From Mariprofundaceae bacterium (GTDB lineage: Bacteria; Pseudomonadota; Zetaproteobacteria; Mariprofundales; Mariprofundaceae), in the NCBI GenBank assembly GCA_030950585.1, contig JAUZRG010000033.1:32268-96267 (forward strand): a stretch of 64,000 nt of DNA, in the 5' to 3' direction. Positions 18,505 to 27,451 of the stretch are shown in pieces. The position numbers and the translations under genes were made by a program. The number at the start of each line of letters is the position of its first letter. Position 1 is the first letter of the stretch. The notes beneath the pieces are model-generated. The model saw nothing but the letters and a program-made list of their open reading frames with translations. It made no database searches and was not told the DNA's origin.

Positions 18505-20791
18505 CCAATTTTAAGCGTTTTCGGTCAGCCACGACTTCATAAAAAAATTCACCTTTCACAATAGCACCCACACCATCAGATTTAGTGCTATCCCACACAC
18601 GAACCTCGCTTTTACGAATAACGAGAGTGTGCATATAACCTTTGACATCGGGGTAACGACCGATGTAAAAAACACTTGGGAACTTACTAGTGGGTACTTG
18701 GATTCGGATACCCTTAAGGTTAATTTCTTGTTGAAGTTTAGCAAAGGCTTCGGGGCTTAATTCAATACCGTTGACGTTATAACGCATATTGGCTTCACCT
18801 TTGTGATCGGTGGTTCCCTTATCTTGGGACAGTGCGAAGTTTTCAACATGGTGAACATGGGGAAACTTTTCAAGCACAGGCCGCACGACCTTCGAGCATG
18901 AAGATAGGCGGTCAGCACGACCAATGGCGGATGAAATCGTGATGCGGTGATCGCCATCAAATAAGAAGGTCGGAGAGTTTTGTAAGAAATCAATGCCGAT
19001 TCCCAACTCTAATTCTGGTAATTGATGTTTACGGCAAAAGTCATTTTGTTTATCGACTACGCCTAAAATTTGACGGGCTAAACCACTGGCTCGCGATGCT
19101 GCAAACCAATGTTGAGACAAGTCGGCGTATTCAAACACACTCAGAATAACAGCATCGCCCTCAATAAACACTTTTTGAGCACCGTAGCGTTCGAGCAAAT
19201 CATTGATAGGATTGAAGAAAGCACGACTGAAGTGTGTGGCTGGGTTTAACTTTCGTTTGCTCAATTCTGTGGTGATACCCACTGAGCCACGCACGTCTGC
19301 TTTTAAAATGACATGACGTTTAATCGGGCGGTCATCATTGTTTTGTTCTTTTTTAGAAACGACTTCATACAAAGAGGCATTGCTTTTAGAAAGCTGTATT
19401 TGCTCTTTATTTAATAAAATGCGGATATTTTGCAATACATGCATGGTCAAGAAGTAATACTTAAGATCTCGACGGTATTTTAGAAAGTCACGCATAAAGC
19501 GAATGAGGTATTCACTGTGCTGGCGGCGAGATAGGCGTTTACTTCTTTTAGCAACTTCTTTTAAAGGAGCTAAGTCAATGGATTCGCTGCCCTTCATGTT
19601 CTTCAGGCGTGTTAATGCTCTTTCTTTTTCAGCACCGCCAAGCAGGTAGCTATAAATCATCTTAGGGCTGAGTTTACCCGTGTAATAATGGGCAACACCA
19701 GCTGTTTGATAGGCTGTTAAAATACCTTCAAGTAGTTTATTTTTCTTTAAAAATTGATATAATTTATCGAAATTATGTTCAAGACCTTGAACTTGTTCTT
19801 TGGCTTGTTCGATGCTTTGTTTGTTTTTACTGTCTTTGGCTTCTTCTAATGCCTTTAATGCTGGCATGGTATCAAATAAAGTATCGACATTCATCGGTTG
19901 ATCTTTCCAATCAAAATGAATCTCGGTTTGATTGTTTTCAAAAAAGTCTGAAATGAGAGCTTCTGTATCTTCAATGGGTTCAGGTAAGAAAATCTTTTGT
20001 GTCTTATGATCTGCTGGGTCAAAGCTGTCCAAGTATGTTTCAATGAGCTGGTTGAGCTTTAAAAAAGAATAAGCTTGGTTGTTGGTATGAACGGGCATCA
20101 CATAGGCATGCATCATCACATAATTGTTTTCAGGATGAGGAGATCTTAAAAGTGGGTTGAAAAGCCTGTCAGGATCAAGCACCCATTCAGTGCCGAGCAC
20201 CGATTTTCTTAAATCACGTAAATGACTTGATTCCATTTTTTCAATTTGTTGAAATAAAAACAATTGTATTTGATTATAAAGCGCGCCCTCATACTTGGCG
20301 ATGCAGACCACTTGCTCATAAGTGTCCAGAGTAGACTGACCGCGTTTTTCTTGTTGGCTAATCAGACTTTTTAAATCATGGGTGGTGCGTTGAATCTCGG
20401 ACTCAGTGCTTTCCATGATATATTTTAAGGCAGCTATTTGTGCTAAAGGTAGGAGTGTGGTGGTGGTGCTATCGCTTTTAGCGCGGTATGTGGTGCCTTC
20501 CATCATATCCACATAAGTGGTGCGAAAGCGTGCTAACGTTTTGGCATTGGGCTGAGGGAGTCGTTCACCCCAATAAGGTTGACCCACTTGCTCTTGTAGA
20601 ACTGTCGATAAAAGATCGGTAATAAAGAGGGTGGTGGATACGGTAAAATCTTTGCTAAGAAAAACATCAATATGCACATTATCAACCCCTTTAATAAAGG
20701 CATCGAGGTTAATGCTGCTGACTTCTGGGTGTTCATCTAATGAACGTGTGTATATTTCACTTGCACCAAATAAGGATGAAAAAAGACTCAT
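18479..20791 (-). CDS. Large protein with degenerate class III cyclase-like C-terminal domain
   Basis: Seven hundred and seventy residues, no signal peptide or membrane segment. Residues 1-490 are mostly helical, highly charged and unrecognised. About 493-635 aligns by eye to a class III nucleotidyl cyclase core: VILKADVRGSVGITTEL (Asp499 at the first metal site), FIEGDAVILSVFE (Asp546 at the second), LELGIGIDF and AIGRADRLSS. Departures are clear: the purine-selecting Lys position holds Phe542 and the transition-state Asn position holds Gly624, while the Arg (Arg628) remains. Residues 640-770 form a C-terminal beta-rich region ending in basic residues. It may be a cyclase with altered specificity, or a pseudo-cyclase sensor. 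CAGGGG precedes the ATG. Its 3' end overlaps the LOG gene on the other strand. Confidence 0.7.
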   Translation of the reverse strand: MSLFSSLFGASEIYTRSLDEHPEVSSINLDAFIKGVDNVHIDVFLSKDFTVSTTLFITDLLSTVLQEQVGQPYWGERLPQPNAKTLARFRTTYVDMMEGTTYRAKSDSTTTTLLPLAQIAALKYIMESTESEIQRTTHDLKSLISQQEKRGQSTLDTYEQVVCIAKYEGALYNQIQLFLFQQIEKMESSHLRDLRKSVLGTEWVLDPDRLFNPLLRSPHPENNYVMMHAYVMPVHTNNQAYSFLKLNQLIETYLDSFDPADHKTQKIFLPEPIEDTEALISDFFENNQTEIHFDWKDQPMNVDTLFDTMPALKALEEAKDSKNKQSIEQAKEQVQGLEHNFDKLYQFLKKNKLLEGILTAYQTAGVAHYYTGKLSPKMIYSYLLGGAEKERALTRLKNMKGSESIDLAPLKEVAKRSKRLSRRQHSEYLIRFMRDFLKYRRDLKYYFLTMHVLQNIRILLNKEQIQLSKSNASLYEVVSKKEQNNDDRPIKRHVILKADVRGSVGITTELSKRKLNPATHFSRAFFNPINDLLERYGAQKVFIEGDAVILSVFEYADLSQHWFAASRASGLARQILGVVDKQNDFCRKHQLPELELGIGIDFLQNSPTFLFDGDHRITISSAIGRADRLSSCSKVVRPVLEKFPHVHHVENFALSQDKGTTDHKGEANMRYNVNGIELSPEAFAKLQQEINLKGIRIQVPTSKFPSVFYIGRYPDVKGYMHTLVIRKSEVRVWDSTKSDGVGAIVKGEFFYEVVADRKRLKLVNRMLKTQ

Positions 20792-20835
20792 TTTTCCCCT
20801 GCTCTCCCTGCTTGGGTGCTTTTCAGCTTACATGC

Positions 20836-21348
20836 TTAAATGACGTGATGCTTGTTTTTCCAGCGATCAGTCAGTTCCATGCGCCATGCGATATGTGTTG
20901 CAATATAGCCAATAACAGCACACACAGTTCCCATGACAAAGCAACCAAGGAGGAAAGGCTGCCATATTGCCCCAAGGCCGTGCAAGAGCCAGTCCAGAGA
21001 CAGTTCCATCTGAACGCTTTGCGTGCTTGTGCCCATGATGAAGGCTCCTAGCTTATAAGCACCATAAAAAAGAGGTGGCATGGTTACTGGGTTAGAGATC
21101 CATACAAGAGCAACCGCAACAGGTAAGTTAGCACGCAGGATGATGGCAATGGCAGCGGCTAAAATCATTTGAAATGGAATCGGTACAAAAGCGATAAATA
21201 GGCCAACAGCCACCGCTTTTGAAATGGTGTTTTGATCCACATGCCACAAGTGTGGGTCATGCAACAAGTCACCGAAGAGGCGCATATACTTATGCTTCTT
21301 TAGCTCTTCGGGTGTTGGTATCATTTTTTTAAATTTATCCATCATCAT
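20836..21348 (-). CDS. DUF2062 family inner-membrane protein
   Basis: A 170-residue membrane protein. The N-terminal motif PTPEELKKHKYMRLFGDLLHDPHLWH and the membrane region AVAVGLFIAFVPIPFQMILA followed by VWISNPVTMPPLFYGAYKLG are the hallmarks of DUF2062, a family common in proteobacteria with no settled function, sometimes fused to glycosyltransferases. Three membrane helices are visible (about 44-66, 72-95 with the NPVT turn, 128-150). It lies 77 bases downstream of metG on the same strand and 45 bases upstream of the 770-aa gene, so it may be the tail of the pabC-metG operon. The start cluster ATG-ATG-ATG has no clear Shine-Dalgarno. Confidence 0.85.
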   Translation of the reverse strand: MMMDKFKKMIPTPEELKKHKYMRLFGDLLHDPHLWHVDQNTISKAVAVGLFIAFVPIPFQMILAAAIAIILRANLPVAVALVWISNPVTMPPLFYGAYKLGAFIMGTSTQSVQMELSLDWLLHGLGAIWQPFLLGCFVMGTVCAVIGYIATHIAWRMELTDRWKNKHHVI

Positions 21349-21424
21349 TCGCCAAGCTTGGCACAGGTAATTTAAACAAAGATGAAGACTTTATTTACGT
21401 TTCTTAATCTTCAGTTATGTTTGT

Positions 21425-22945
21425 TTATATCATCCTAGGAAACAATGGATGTGGTTTCCCACACTCATGTCCCGCCGTAAGATTTCCCCTGTGTCCATGC
21501 TCAGCCAAATTGAAGGTTTGAAGTTCAACGTGAGTGTTCATGATTTGCGCCATCATGGCCTCCGCTTTGTTGGGCATGAATGGCGACAAATAAAATGCAG
21601 TCAAACGTAGTAAATCAATTAGGTGATACAAGACCGTGTCTAGCCGTTCTATATGATCTTCTTTGGCTAGTTTCCACGGTGCACTTTGTTCCACATAACG
21701 ATTACCATGCCGAACCAAACTATTAATCGCTTCAAGAGCTTGATGAAAAGCTTGACCCTGCATCGCTTGCTGCACAGACACGGGCATCTTATCCATATGT
21801 TGGCATAATTCAACATCTAATTCATGACTTGTGACCTTGCCAAGGATGCCGCCTTTATATTTTTGTAGCATGGACAAGCTTCTATTGAGTAAGTTGCCAA
21901 TATCATTGGCAAGTTCAGAATTATATCGCATCTTCAAAGCGGACTCAGAAAAGTCGCCATCACTCCCAAAAGGCACTTCACGCAATAAGAAATAACGTAA
22001 AACATCGCCTTCCCAATTTTTTAATAAATCATCAGGTTGCAAAGCATTTCCCAGTGATTTACTCATTTTTTTACCGTCAACTGTCCACCAGCCATGCGCA
22101 AAAACACGTTTGGGTAAAGGTAGACCAGCTGCCATGAGGATACATGGCCAGTAGATGGCGTGAAAACGTAAGATGTCTTTGCCGACCAAGTGAACAGATG
22201 CAGGCCAAAAATCCATGTTATCAGCATCAGGATAACCCAAGGCACTGAGGTAATTACTTAGCGCATCAATCCAAACATAAATCACATGCTTTTCATCGCC
22301 AGGAACGGGCACACCCCATGAAAAGGTGGTGCGAGAGATGGAAAGGTCACGCAATCCTGATTCGATAAAGCTAATAACTTCATTGCGACGACTGACAGGT
22401 GCAATGAAATCTAAATTTTCATTAATATAATCTAATAAAGGTTGTTGATAATCGCTTAAGCGAAAGAAGTAAGATTCTTCTTTTACTTTTTGAACCGCAC
22501 GGTGACAATCAGGGCAACAGTCATTTTCTTCTAACTGTGTTTGTGTCCAGTAGGTTTCACAAGGCACACAATACCAATCTTCGTAAACACCTTTGTAGAT
22601 AGCGCCTTTTTGTTCCAGCTGTTTCCATAGGGTTTGCACAACTTGTTTGTGTCTATCTTCGCTGGTGCGAATGAAGTCCGTGTGACTAATAGACAATTTC
22701 GGCCATAATTGCTGGTAACGTTCCACCACTGCATCGGCTAATTCAATGGGCTTCAAGCCTTTTTTTTCTGCGGCTTCTTGGACTTTTTGTCCGTGTTCAT
22801 CAACACCAGTTAAAAAGAAAACATCATCGCCTTGTAGGCGCTGATAACGCGCCAATACATCGGCAGCAACTGTGGTGTACATATGACCAAGGTGTGGGTG
22901 GTCATTCACATAATAAATGGGGGTGGTGATATAATACTTGGCCAT
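21425..22945 (-). CDS. metG: Methionine--tRNA ligase (short form)
   Basis: Charges tRNA-Met with methionine. The product (506 residues from the chosen start) has the class I signature TTPIYYVNDHPHLGHMYTT, a CVPC...CPDC zinc-knuckle pair in the connective domain, and GKKMSKSLGN. It ends without the C-terminal tRNA-binding (EMAP-like) domain present in the E. coli enzyme, so it is the short form. ATG at 22945 is chosen because GGAGAAAG lies just upstream and MAKYYITTPIYY is the family start; an upstream ATG at 22960 overlaps the holB stop as ATGA and would add five residues. It belongs to the pabC-mltG-tmk-holB-metG run. Confidence 0.96.
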   Translation of the reverse strand: MAKYYITTPIYYVNDHPHLGHMYTTVAADVLARYQRLQGDDVFFLTGVDEHGQKVQEAAEKKGLKPIELADAVVERYQQLWPKLSISHTDFIRTSEDRHKQVVQTLWKQLEQKGAIYKGVYEDWYCVPCETYWTQTQLEENDCCPDCHRAVQKVKEESYFFRLSDYQQPLLDYINENLDFIAPVSRRNEVISFIESGLRDLSISRTTFSWGVPVPGDEKHVIYVWIDALSNYLSALGYPDADNMDFWPASVHLVGKDILRFHAIYWPCILMAAGLPLPKRVFAHGWWTVDGKKMSKSLGNALQPDDLLKNWEGDVLRYFLLREVPFGSDGDFSESALKMRYNSELANDIGNLLNRSLSMLQKYKGGILGKVTSHELDVELCQHMDKMPVSVQQAMQGQAFHQALEAINSLVRHGNRYVEQSAPWKLAKEDHIERLDTVLYHLIDLLRLTAFYLSPFMPNKAEAMMAQIMNTHVELQTFNLAEHGHRGNLTAGHECGKPHPLFPRMI

Positions 22946-22956
22946 ACTTTCTCCGC

Positions 22957-23889
22957 TCATGCTTTGTGTGAGACATCTTCTAAATGCAAAAGATGTGCCA
23001 ACAGGGATGGAACGGGGCGAAGGCTATGTGTCCTTAGCCGTTCAGGCCAGCATGCCATATCCCATAGGGCTTTAGAAAGTTCTTGGTGTTGTTCAAAGTT
23101 CTTTAACTGTTGCAGATTTTGAAGGTAAGGCGCGCAGATAAGCTCAATTATCATGTGATGAGATAACGAGCTTAAGTGTGTCTCTAGCCATAATTGCCAT
23201 GCAATCATATCCAAAGGTTTTTGGCTTAATTGGGATAAGGTGAGCAAAGCTTGAGCTTTTTTCTCTTGGCACATGTCGATGACTTTACCGGGTTGACCTT
23301 GTGCCAGTTTTTGAGCCAAATCGAGGTATGCTTTGCTGATTCCCATGTTTTGGCAGACATGCAAGCAGTCCTCAGTAGACAAAGCACTAAAGGGCATGAG
23401 TAGGCAACGAGAGCGTACCGTGATGGGTAGATGTTGTATCTTTTCACAGACCAATAGAATGAGACAACCTTGCGCAGGTTCTTCAAGACCTTTTAACAAA
23501 GCATTGGCTGCTTGGCGATTAAGGTGGTCGGCATCATCCAAAATCACCACACGGTGTTGGCTACGTGTGCCTGTCAAACCAATGAAATGGCCTAATTCAC
23601 GGACTTGAGCCACATTAATATCGCGGTTCTGTACTTGTTTGTCGTTATAAGCGCGACCGAGGGATAAAAAGTCAGGGTGAGCGTCTCCCGTTAACATATG
23701 GCAACTTTGGCAAGTGCCACAAGCCCACGTTGTGCTATTCTCACATAAGTAGGCCGCCGCTAATTCATGTGCAAACAGACTCTTACCCACTCCTTTAGGG
23801 CCATGCAATAAAATAGCATGGTTCATATGATCTTGTTTCAGTTGTTCAGCCATTTGTTGTTGCTGTGCTTGGTGACCGATCATTTTCAT
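22957..23889 (-). CDS. holB: DNA polymerase III delta-prime subunit
   Basis: Subunit of the clamp loader that opens the beta clamp. The 310-residue product has the P-loop GPKGVGKSLFAHELA, the zinc-binding CGTCQSCHMLTGDAHPDF, the Walker B-like VVILDDADHLNRQAANALLKGLEEP and the SRC motif (RSRCLLMPF) that supplies the trans-acting arginine. An intact P-loop is notable because E. coli delta-prime has lost ATP binding; members in other bacteria often retain it. Its start overlaps the tmk stop by four bases (ATGA), and its stop precedes metG, continuing the classical tmk-holB order. Confidence 0.93.
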   Translation of the reverse strand: MKMIGHQAQQQQMAEQLKQDHMNHAILLHGPKGVGKSLFAHELAAAYLCENSTTWACGTCQSCHMLTGDAHPDFLSLGRAYNDKQVQNRDINVAQVRELGHFIGLTGTRSQHRVVILDDADHLNRQAANALLKGLEEPAQGCLILLVCEKIQHLPITVRSRCLLMPFSALSTEDCLHVCQNMGISKAYLDLAQKLAQGQPGKVIDMCQEKKAQALLTLSQLSQKPLDMIAWQLWLETHLSSLSHHMIIELICAPYLQNLQQLKNFEQHQELSKALWDMACWPERLRTHSLRPVPSLLAHLLHLEDVSHKA

Positions 23890-24491
23890 ATTAATAAATC
23901 ACGAATACGTTGTTGGACGGTTTGGCTATCGCCATTGGCATCAATGCGTTGCATGCGTTGAGGATGTGACTGAGCGCGCTGTTGAAAACCTTTGAGCACG
24001 GCTGCATGGAAGCTTTGTTTTTCTTTGTCCAAACGATTTTGTTGTTCTTCGCGTTGTTGGGTACGCAGCATGGCTTGTTCAACATCGAGATCCAACCACA
24101 TGGTTTGACTGGGCTCATAGCCGAGTTGAGCAAAGTGCAGCAAGGGCAGAAGGTCTTGCTCTGCCAAAGGTCGTGCTGCCAACTGGTAAGCAAAGGTGGA
24201 GTCGGTATAGCGATCACACAAAACCCATTCGCCACGTTGTAAGGCGGGTTGAATCACACGTTTGACATGCTCGGTGCGGTCTGCCAAAAAAAGCAGTAGT
24301 TCTGTTTCTGGTATCGGGCTAAAGCGTTCATCCAATAAAAGATGGCGAATCTCTTTGCCAAGATCCGTACCACCAGGTTGGCGTGTGGTGAGGACTTGGT
24401 GACCTTTTTGACGCAACCATTGCGCCGTTAATTGAAGTTGTGTGCTTTTGCCACAACCATCAATACCTTCAAAAGAGATAAAATGATTCAT
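23886..24491 (-). CDS. tmk: Thymidylate kinase
   Basis: Phosphorylates dTMP to dTDP for DNA synthesis. From ATG 24491 the product has 201 residues: P-loop FEGIDGCGKSTQLQLTAQWL, TTRQPGGTDLGKEIRHLLL (the DRX/TRE-type dTMP-binding region), LLLFLADRTEHVKRVIQPAL, and VLCDRYTDSTFAYQ with the catalytic/dTMP-binding DRY motif. A longer open frame to 24686 would read back through mltG and is not supported. The start is one base after the mltG stop; the ribosome-binding site lies in the end of mltG. Confidence 0.96.
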   Translation of the reverse strand: MNHFISFEGIDGCGKSTQLQLTAQWLRQKGHQVLTTRQPGGTDLGKEIRHLLLDERFSPIPETELLLFLADRTEHVKRVIQPALQRGEWVLCDRYTDSTFAYQLAARPLAEQDLLPLLHFAQLGYEPSQTMWLDLDVEQAMLRTQQREEQQNRLDKEKQSFHAAVLKGFQQRAQSHPQRMQRIDANGDSQTVQQRIRDLLI

Positions 24492-24492
24492 A

Positions 24493-25467
24493 TTACTTTG
24501 CCTTTTGCAAGCGTACCCACTTGCGTACATTTTTAAGGTGTTGTCGATGATTTGAGGCAAAGGCATGACCACCACTGCCATCAGCGACAAAATATAGAAA
24601 ATCAACATCCGCAGGCTTTGCCGCAGCACGTAAACTACTGGCACCAGGGTGACAAATAGGGGTGGGGGGTAAACCTTTGTGAACATACGTGTTCCAAGGT
24701 GTGTCTCGTTTTAAGTCAACTCGGCGTAAATTACCTGAGAAATCACCATCGACTTGATACAAACCATAAATCACCGTTGGGTCCATTTGCATGGGCATGC
24801 CCAAGCGTAAGCGGTTATAAATGACCGCAGAAACCAGTGGCCTTTCCGTTTCGATGCGTGTTTCTTTTTCGATAATAGAAGCAATGGTGAGTAAGCGATG
24901 CTTGTCTTTCATCTGAATACTTGCCAACACCTTTTGTTGCGCTTTTGCCATGCGTTCTAAAAACGCAGTGGGTTGAATAGGCACTTGATAATCATAGGTC
25001 TCAGGTAATAAAAGACCTTCGCTATGTTGGCTTAAAGATTGCCATGCTGCCTGCCATTCTTTTAAAGGCACTTGGCTTTTTCGTGCCAGAATATCTAAGA
25101 TTTCAGGGGTACGTAAACCTTCAGGGATGGTCACAAAGAAACGTTCAACATCGCCTTTTTGTAAGCGCGCAATGACTTCAAACAGGGTTGCAGCGTTCTT
25201 AAATTGGTAGTGACCTTGTTTAAAGCTGGCTTGATATTTAGGCACTTTTAAAACAAAGCGCATCAGCAGTGCTGAACGAATAATGCCTGCTTGTTCGAGT
25301 TGTTGGGCTATTTTAATGGCAGAGCTGCCAGATTTGATGATCAAGACTTGCGCTGTTGGGGTGATTTTTTCAGATAAAACATGCTGTATCATGAAAAAGG
25401 ATGCACCTAGACATATTGCAAGCAAGATGCCTAAAAATAAAAATACGGGTAAAAATCGTTTCAGCAT
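24493..25467 (-). CDS. mltG: Endolytic murein transglycosylase
   Basis: MltG (YceG) cleaves nascent glycan strands at the inner membrane and sets glycan chain length. The 324-residue product begins MLKRFLPVFLFLGILLAICL, one membrane anchor, followed by a LysM-like segment and the YceG catalytic domain with SIIEKETRIETERPLVSAVIYNRL (catalytic Glu in IIEKET), MPMQMDPTVIYGL, and the C-terminal GLPPTPICHPGASSLRAA. ATG at 25467 is chosen: AAGGAG lies nine bases upstream and a longer frame to 25506 would disturb the membrane anchor. It overlaps the pabC stop by seven bases. Confidence 0.94.
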   Translation of the reverse strand: MLKRFLPVFLFLGILLAICLGASFFMIQHVLSEKITPTAQVLIIKSGSSAIKIAQQLEQAGIIRSALLMRFVLKVPKYQASFKQGHYQFKNAATLFEVIARLQKGDVERFFVTIPEGLRTPEILDILARKSQVPLKEWQAAWQSLSQHSEGLLLPETYDYQVPIQPTAFLERMAKAQQKVLASIQMKDKHRLLTIASIIEKETRIETERPLVSAVIYNRLRLGMPMQMDPTVIYGLYQVDGDFSGNLRRVDLKRDTPWNTYVHKGLPPTPICHPGASSLRAAAKPADVDFLYFVADGSGGHAFASNHRQHLKNVRKWVRLQKAK

Positions 25468-26228
25468 GAACGCTTCACTCCTTTTTGATTTAATAATGGT
25501 TGCCAAAGTTGTTCAAATATCTCGCCGTCAACGCATAGTTCACGGCCATTGAGGCTGGCAACAGCTGTGATAAAAAAGCCGCTATTGCTTAAGGCAATAG
25601 CCTCCACATCAGCCAGCATATCCAGAGATATGGGTGATGTTTTCAACACTTCTTTTGCCAGTAAGAAAGCACGGATCACACCTGATAAAAGATAATCAGC
25701 TGGGGGTGTGAGCCATTGGCCGTGAATAAAGAAAGCAGCATTGGATGTTGTCGCACTATGGGCATATTGGGCATCACAAATCAACGGACTGACATGAGGC
25801 TCGAGTTTAAACATCTGCAAAGCGCGCAAGCTCATGGCATAGTCAGCGGTGTATTTGGCTTGGCGTGCGAGAAGTGGAAAGGGCCATTGCACTTGCTGGA
25901 GGTGAATCGGTTGTCTTGTCTGCGGGCTGGGAAGGGTTTGAATCCAATATTCAGGTTGCGCTGGGGGTGTTGCTGATAATCCCCAAGCTGCCACACCACC
26001 GCCCACAGTGACGCGAACCATGCAATCATCCGCCGTCTTAGCAGCTTGTGCAATGGCTTCTGGAAGAATATGTGATGCGAGTTGAAGCCCAAAGCTAGCC
26101 AGACCCTTGCTTAAGCGTTGGCGATGTTCTTCGAGGGCAAAAACGTCATAATCAATGCAGCGAAAGGTTTCAAAGCAGCACTCACCATACATTAAAGCAC
26201 GCAAACCAGCATTAGAACGATTTGGCAT
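25461..26228 (-). CDS. pabC: Aminodeoxychorismate lyase (class IV aminotransferase fold)
   Basis: PLP enzyme that splits 4-amino-4-deoxychorismate into p-aminobenzoate and pyruvate for folate synthesis. The 255-residue product has the fold-type IV start (MYGECCFETFRC), the PLP Lys in RQAKYTADYAMSLRA, and the substrate-loop TTSNAAFFIHGQWLTPPADYLLSGVIRAFLL. The usual E-x-S-x-SN motif reads HSATTSN, so one conserved Glu is replaced. Identity as PabC rather than a branched-chain or D-amino-acid aminotransferase is supported by its place directly before mltG-tmk-holB, as in E. coli. GGAG precedes the ATG. It is transcribed divergently from hrcA. Confidence 0.85.
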   Translation of the reverse strand: MPNRSNAGLRALMYGECCFETFRCIDYDVFALEEHRQRLSKGLASFGLQLASHILPEAIAQAAKTADDCMVRVTVGGGVAAWGLSATPPAQPEYWIQTLPSPQTRQPIHLQQVQWPFPLLARQAKYTADYAMSLRALQMFKLEPHVSPLICDAQYAHSATTSNAAFFIHGQWLTPPADYLLSGVIRAFLLAKEVLKTSPISLDMLADVEAIALSNSGFFITAVASLNGRELCVDGEIFEQLWQPLLNQKGVKRSC

Positions 26229-26351
26229 GATAACTCCATAATAGGGCGGCGTAGCCTATATAAAAGACATGAACTGTCAGCAATGCTTTTATTTTAAACT
26301 TGTTTTTTTGACGGTATATCGTCATTTTTTAAGTATGCATGCATTTTTTTA

Positions 26352-26407
26352 TTGACAATAGGCCTCAGTTATCCGTGAATTTGGCACTCAAATGATTAGA
26401 GTGCTAA
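26352..26407 (+). promoter_or_regulatory. Heat-shock promoter with CIRCE operator (HrcA site)
   Basis: TTGGCACTC (26381-26389), nine-base spacer, GAGTGCTAA (26399-26407) matches the CIRCE consensus TTAGCACTC-N9-GAGTGCTAA with one change (A to G at the third base). A sigma-70 type -35 TTGACA lies at 26352-26357, and a weak -10 (TGAATT, about 26376-26381) abuts the operator, so HrcA binding would cover the start of transcription. The first gene, hrcA, begins 15 bases downstream, which predicts autoregulation of the hrcA-grpE-dnaK cluster. Confidence 0.93.
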
Positions 26408-26422
26408 AAATGAAGAGGCTTA

Positions 26423-27451
26423 GTGAAAGAACGTCATGAATTAATTTTAGGTCAAGTGATTCAAGCTTATCTGGAAACAGGTAAAGCCATTGGCTCTAAA
26501 AGTATCGCAGAAGAATGTAGCTTGCAGCTCAGTTCAGCATCGATTCGCAATGCGATGTCGGACTTGGAGTGCATGGGCTTGTTGTGCTCGCCGCACACTT
26601 CCGCAGGGCGTGTTCCAACCGATCATGGTTTACGTTATTTTGTGGATAGTTTGATGCAGCTTGATGCTAATATGGAAGCTCAGGTTCAGCAGTCTATGTC
26701 GGACGATGGCATTGATAGTGGGGTCATGCAACAAACCTTGAAACGGGTGAGTTCCGAGTTGGCCAATATCACTCAGTTCACAGGTATGGTGTCATTGCAC
26801 GAAGAGTTGTATCAAGACATTCAGAGCATTGATTTGTTGGCAGTATCATCGCAGCAGATTTTAGCGGTGTTGATGACCACAGGTGGTGAGATTCAAAATC
26901 GTTTGATTCCAATTGATCACCGCATGTCCACGATTGAGTTGCAGCAGTTGTCTGCACAACTCACGCAAAAATTAGCCCACTATTCTTTGGCTGAGATACG
27001 TCAACAGCTACAGCATGATTTAGAGATAGATCGTCAGCAGGTTCATGATGTCTTAGAAGGTTTATTGGATGCGGTCGATCAGCCAAAATCAAAAAGTGAT
27101 GTTATGATTAGTGGTCAACGTCATTTATTAGATATCCCCGAATTATCTGTGATGGATACGGTGCGTTCAATGTTTAAAACATTTGATGATAAAGACACCC
27201 TTATCCATATCATTGAGCAGGTAGAGCAAGATCATTCTGGGGTGCGTGTGTTTATTGGAAGTGAACATGCACTTGTGGATATGGAAGAAATATCAATGGT
27301 GCTCAGTCCTTACGAGCATCACGGAAAAATAATTGGTACGCTTGGTGTTATTGGTCCTAAACGCATGGCCTATGACAAAGTAGTACCTATAGTAAATTGT
27401 ACGGCTAACTGGGTTAGTCGCATTCTTGGAGGAAAACTTGAGCGCGAATAA
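26423..27451 (+). CDS. hrcA: Heat-inducible transcription repressor HrcA
   Basis: HrcA binds CIRCE and represses chaperone genes; its folding depends on GroEL, which couples repression to chaperone supply. The 342-residue product has the N-terminal winged-helix DNA-binding domain (ERHELILGQVIQAYLETG, SIAEECSLQLSSASIRNAM, HTSAGRVPTDHGLRYFVD), then the GAF-like dimerisation region ending with SPYEHHGKIIGTLGVIGPKRM, all characteristic. The start is GTG at 26423 with GAAGAGG upstream; the ATG at 26410 is out of frame. A CIRCE site lies 15 bases before it. The 3' end overlaps grpE. Confidence 0.97.
   Translation: MKERHELILGQVIQAYLETGKAIGSKSIAEECSLQLSSASIRNAMSDLECMGLLCSPHTSAGRVPTDHGLRYFVDSLMQLDANMEAQVQQSMSDDGIDSGVMQQTLKRVSSELANITQFTGMVSLHEELYQDIQSIDLLAVSSQQILAVLMTTGGEIQNRLIPIDHRMSTIELQQLSAQLTQKLAHYSLAEIRQQLQHDLEIDRQQVHDVLEGLLDAVDQPKSKSDVMISGQRHLLDIPELSVMDTVRSMFKTFDDKDTLIHIIEQVEQDHSGVRVFIGSEHALVDMEEISMVLSPYEHHGKIIGTLGVIGPKRMAYDKVVPIVNCTANWVSRILGGKLERE

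Noticed and set aside
26300..26325. TGACG-N6-CGTCA in the pabC-hrcA spacer as a terminator or operator
   Set aside because: The stem is only five pairs and lies between divergent genes, where no terminator is needed; no regulator match.
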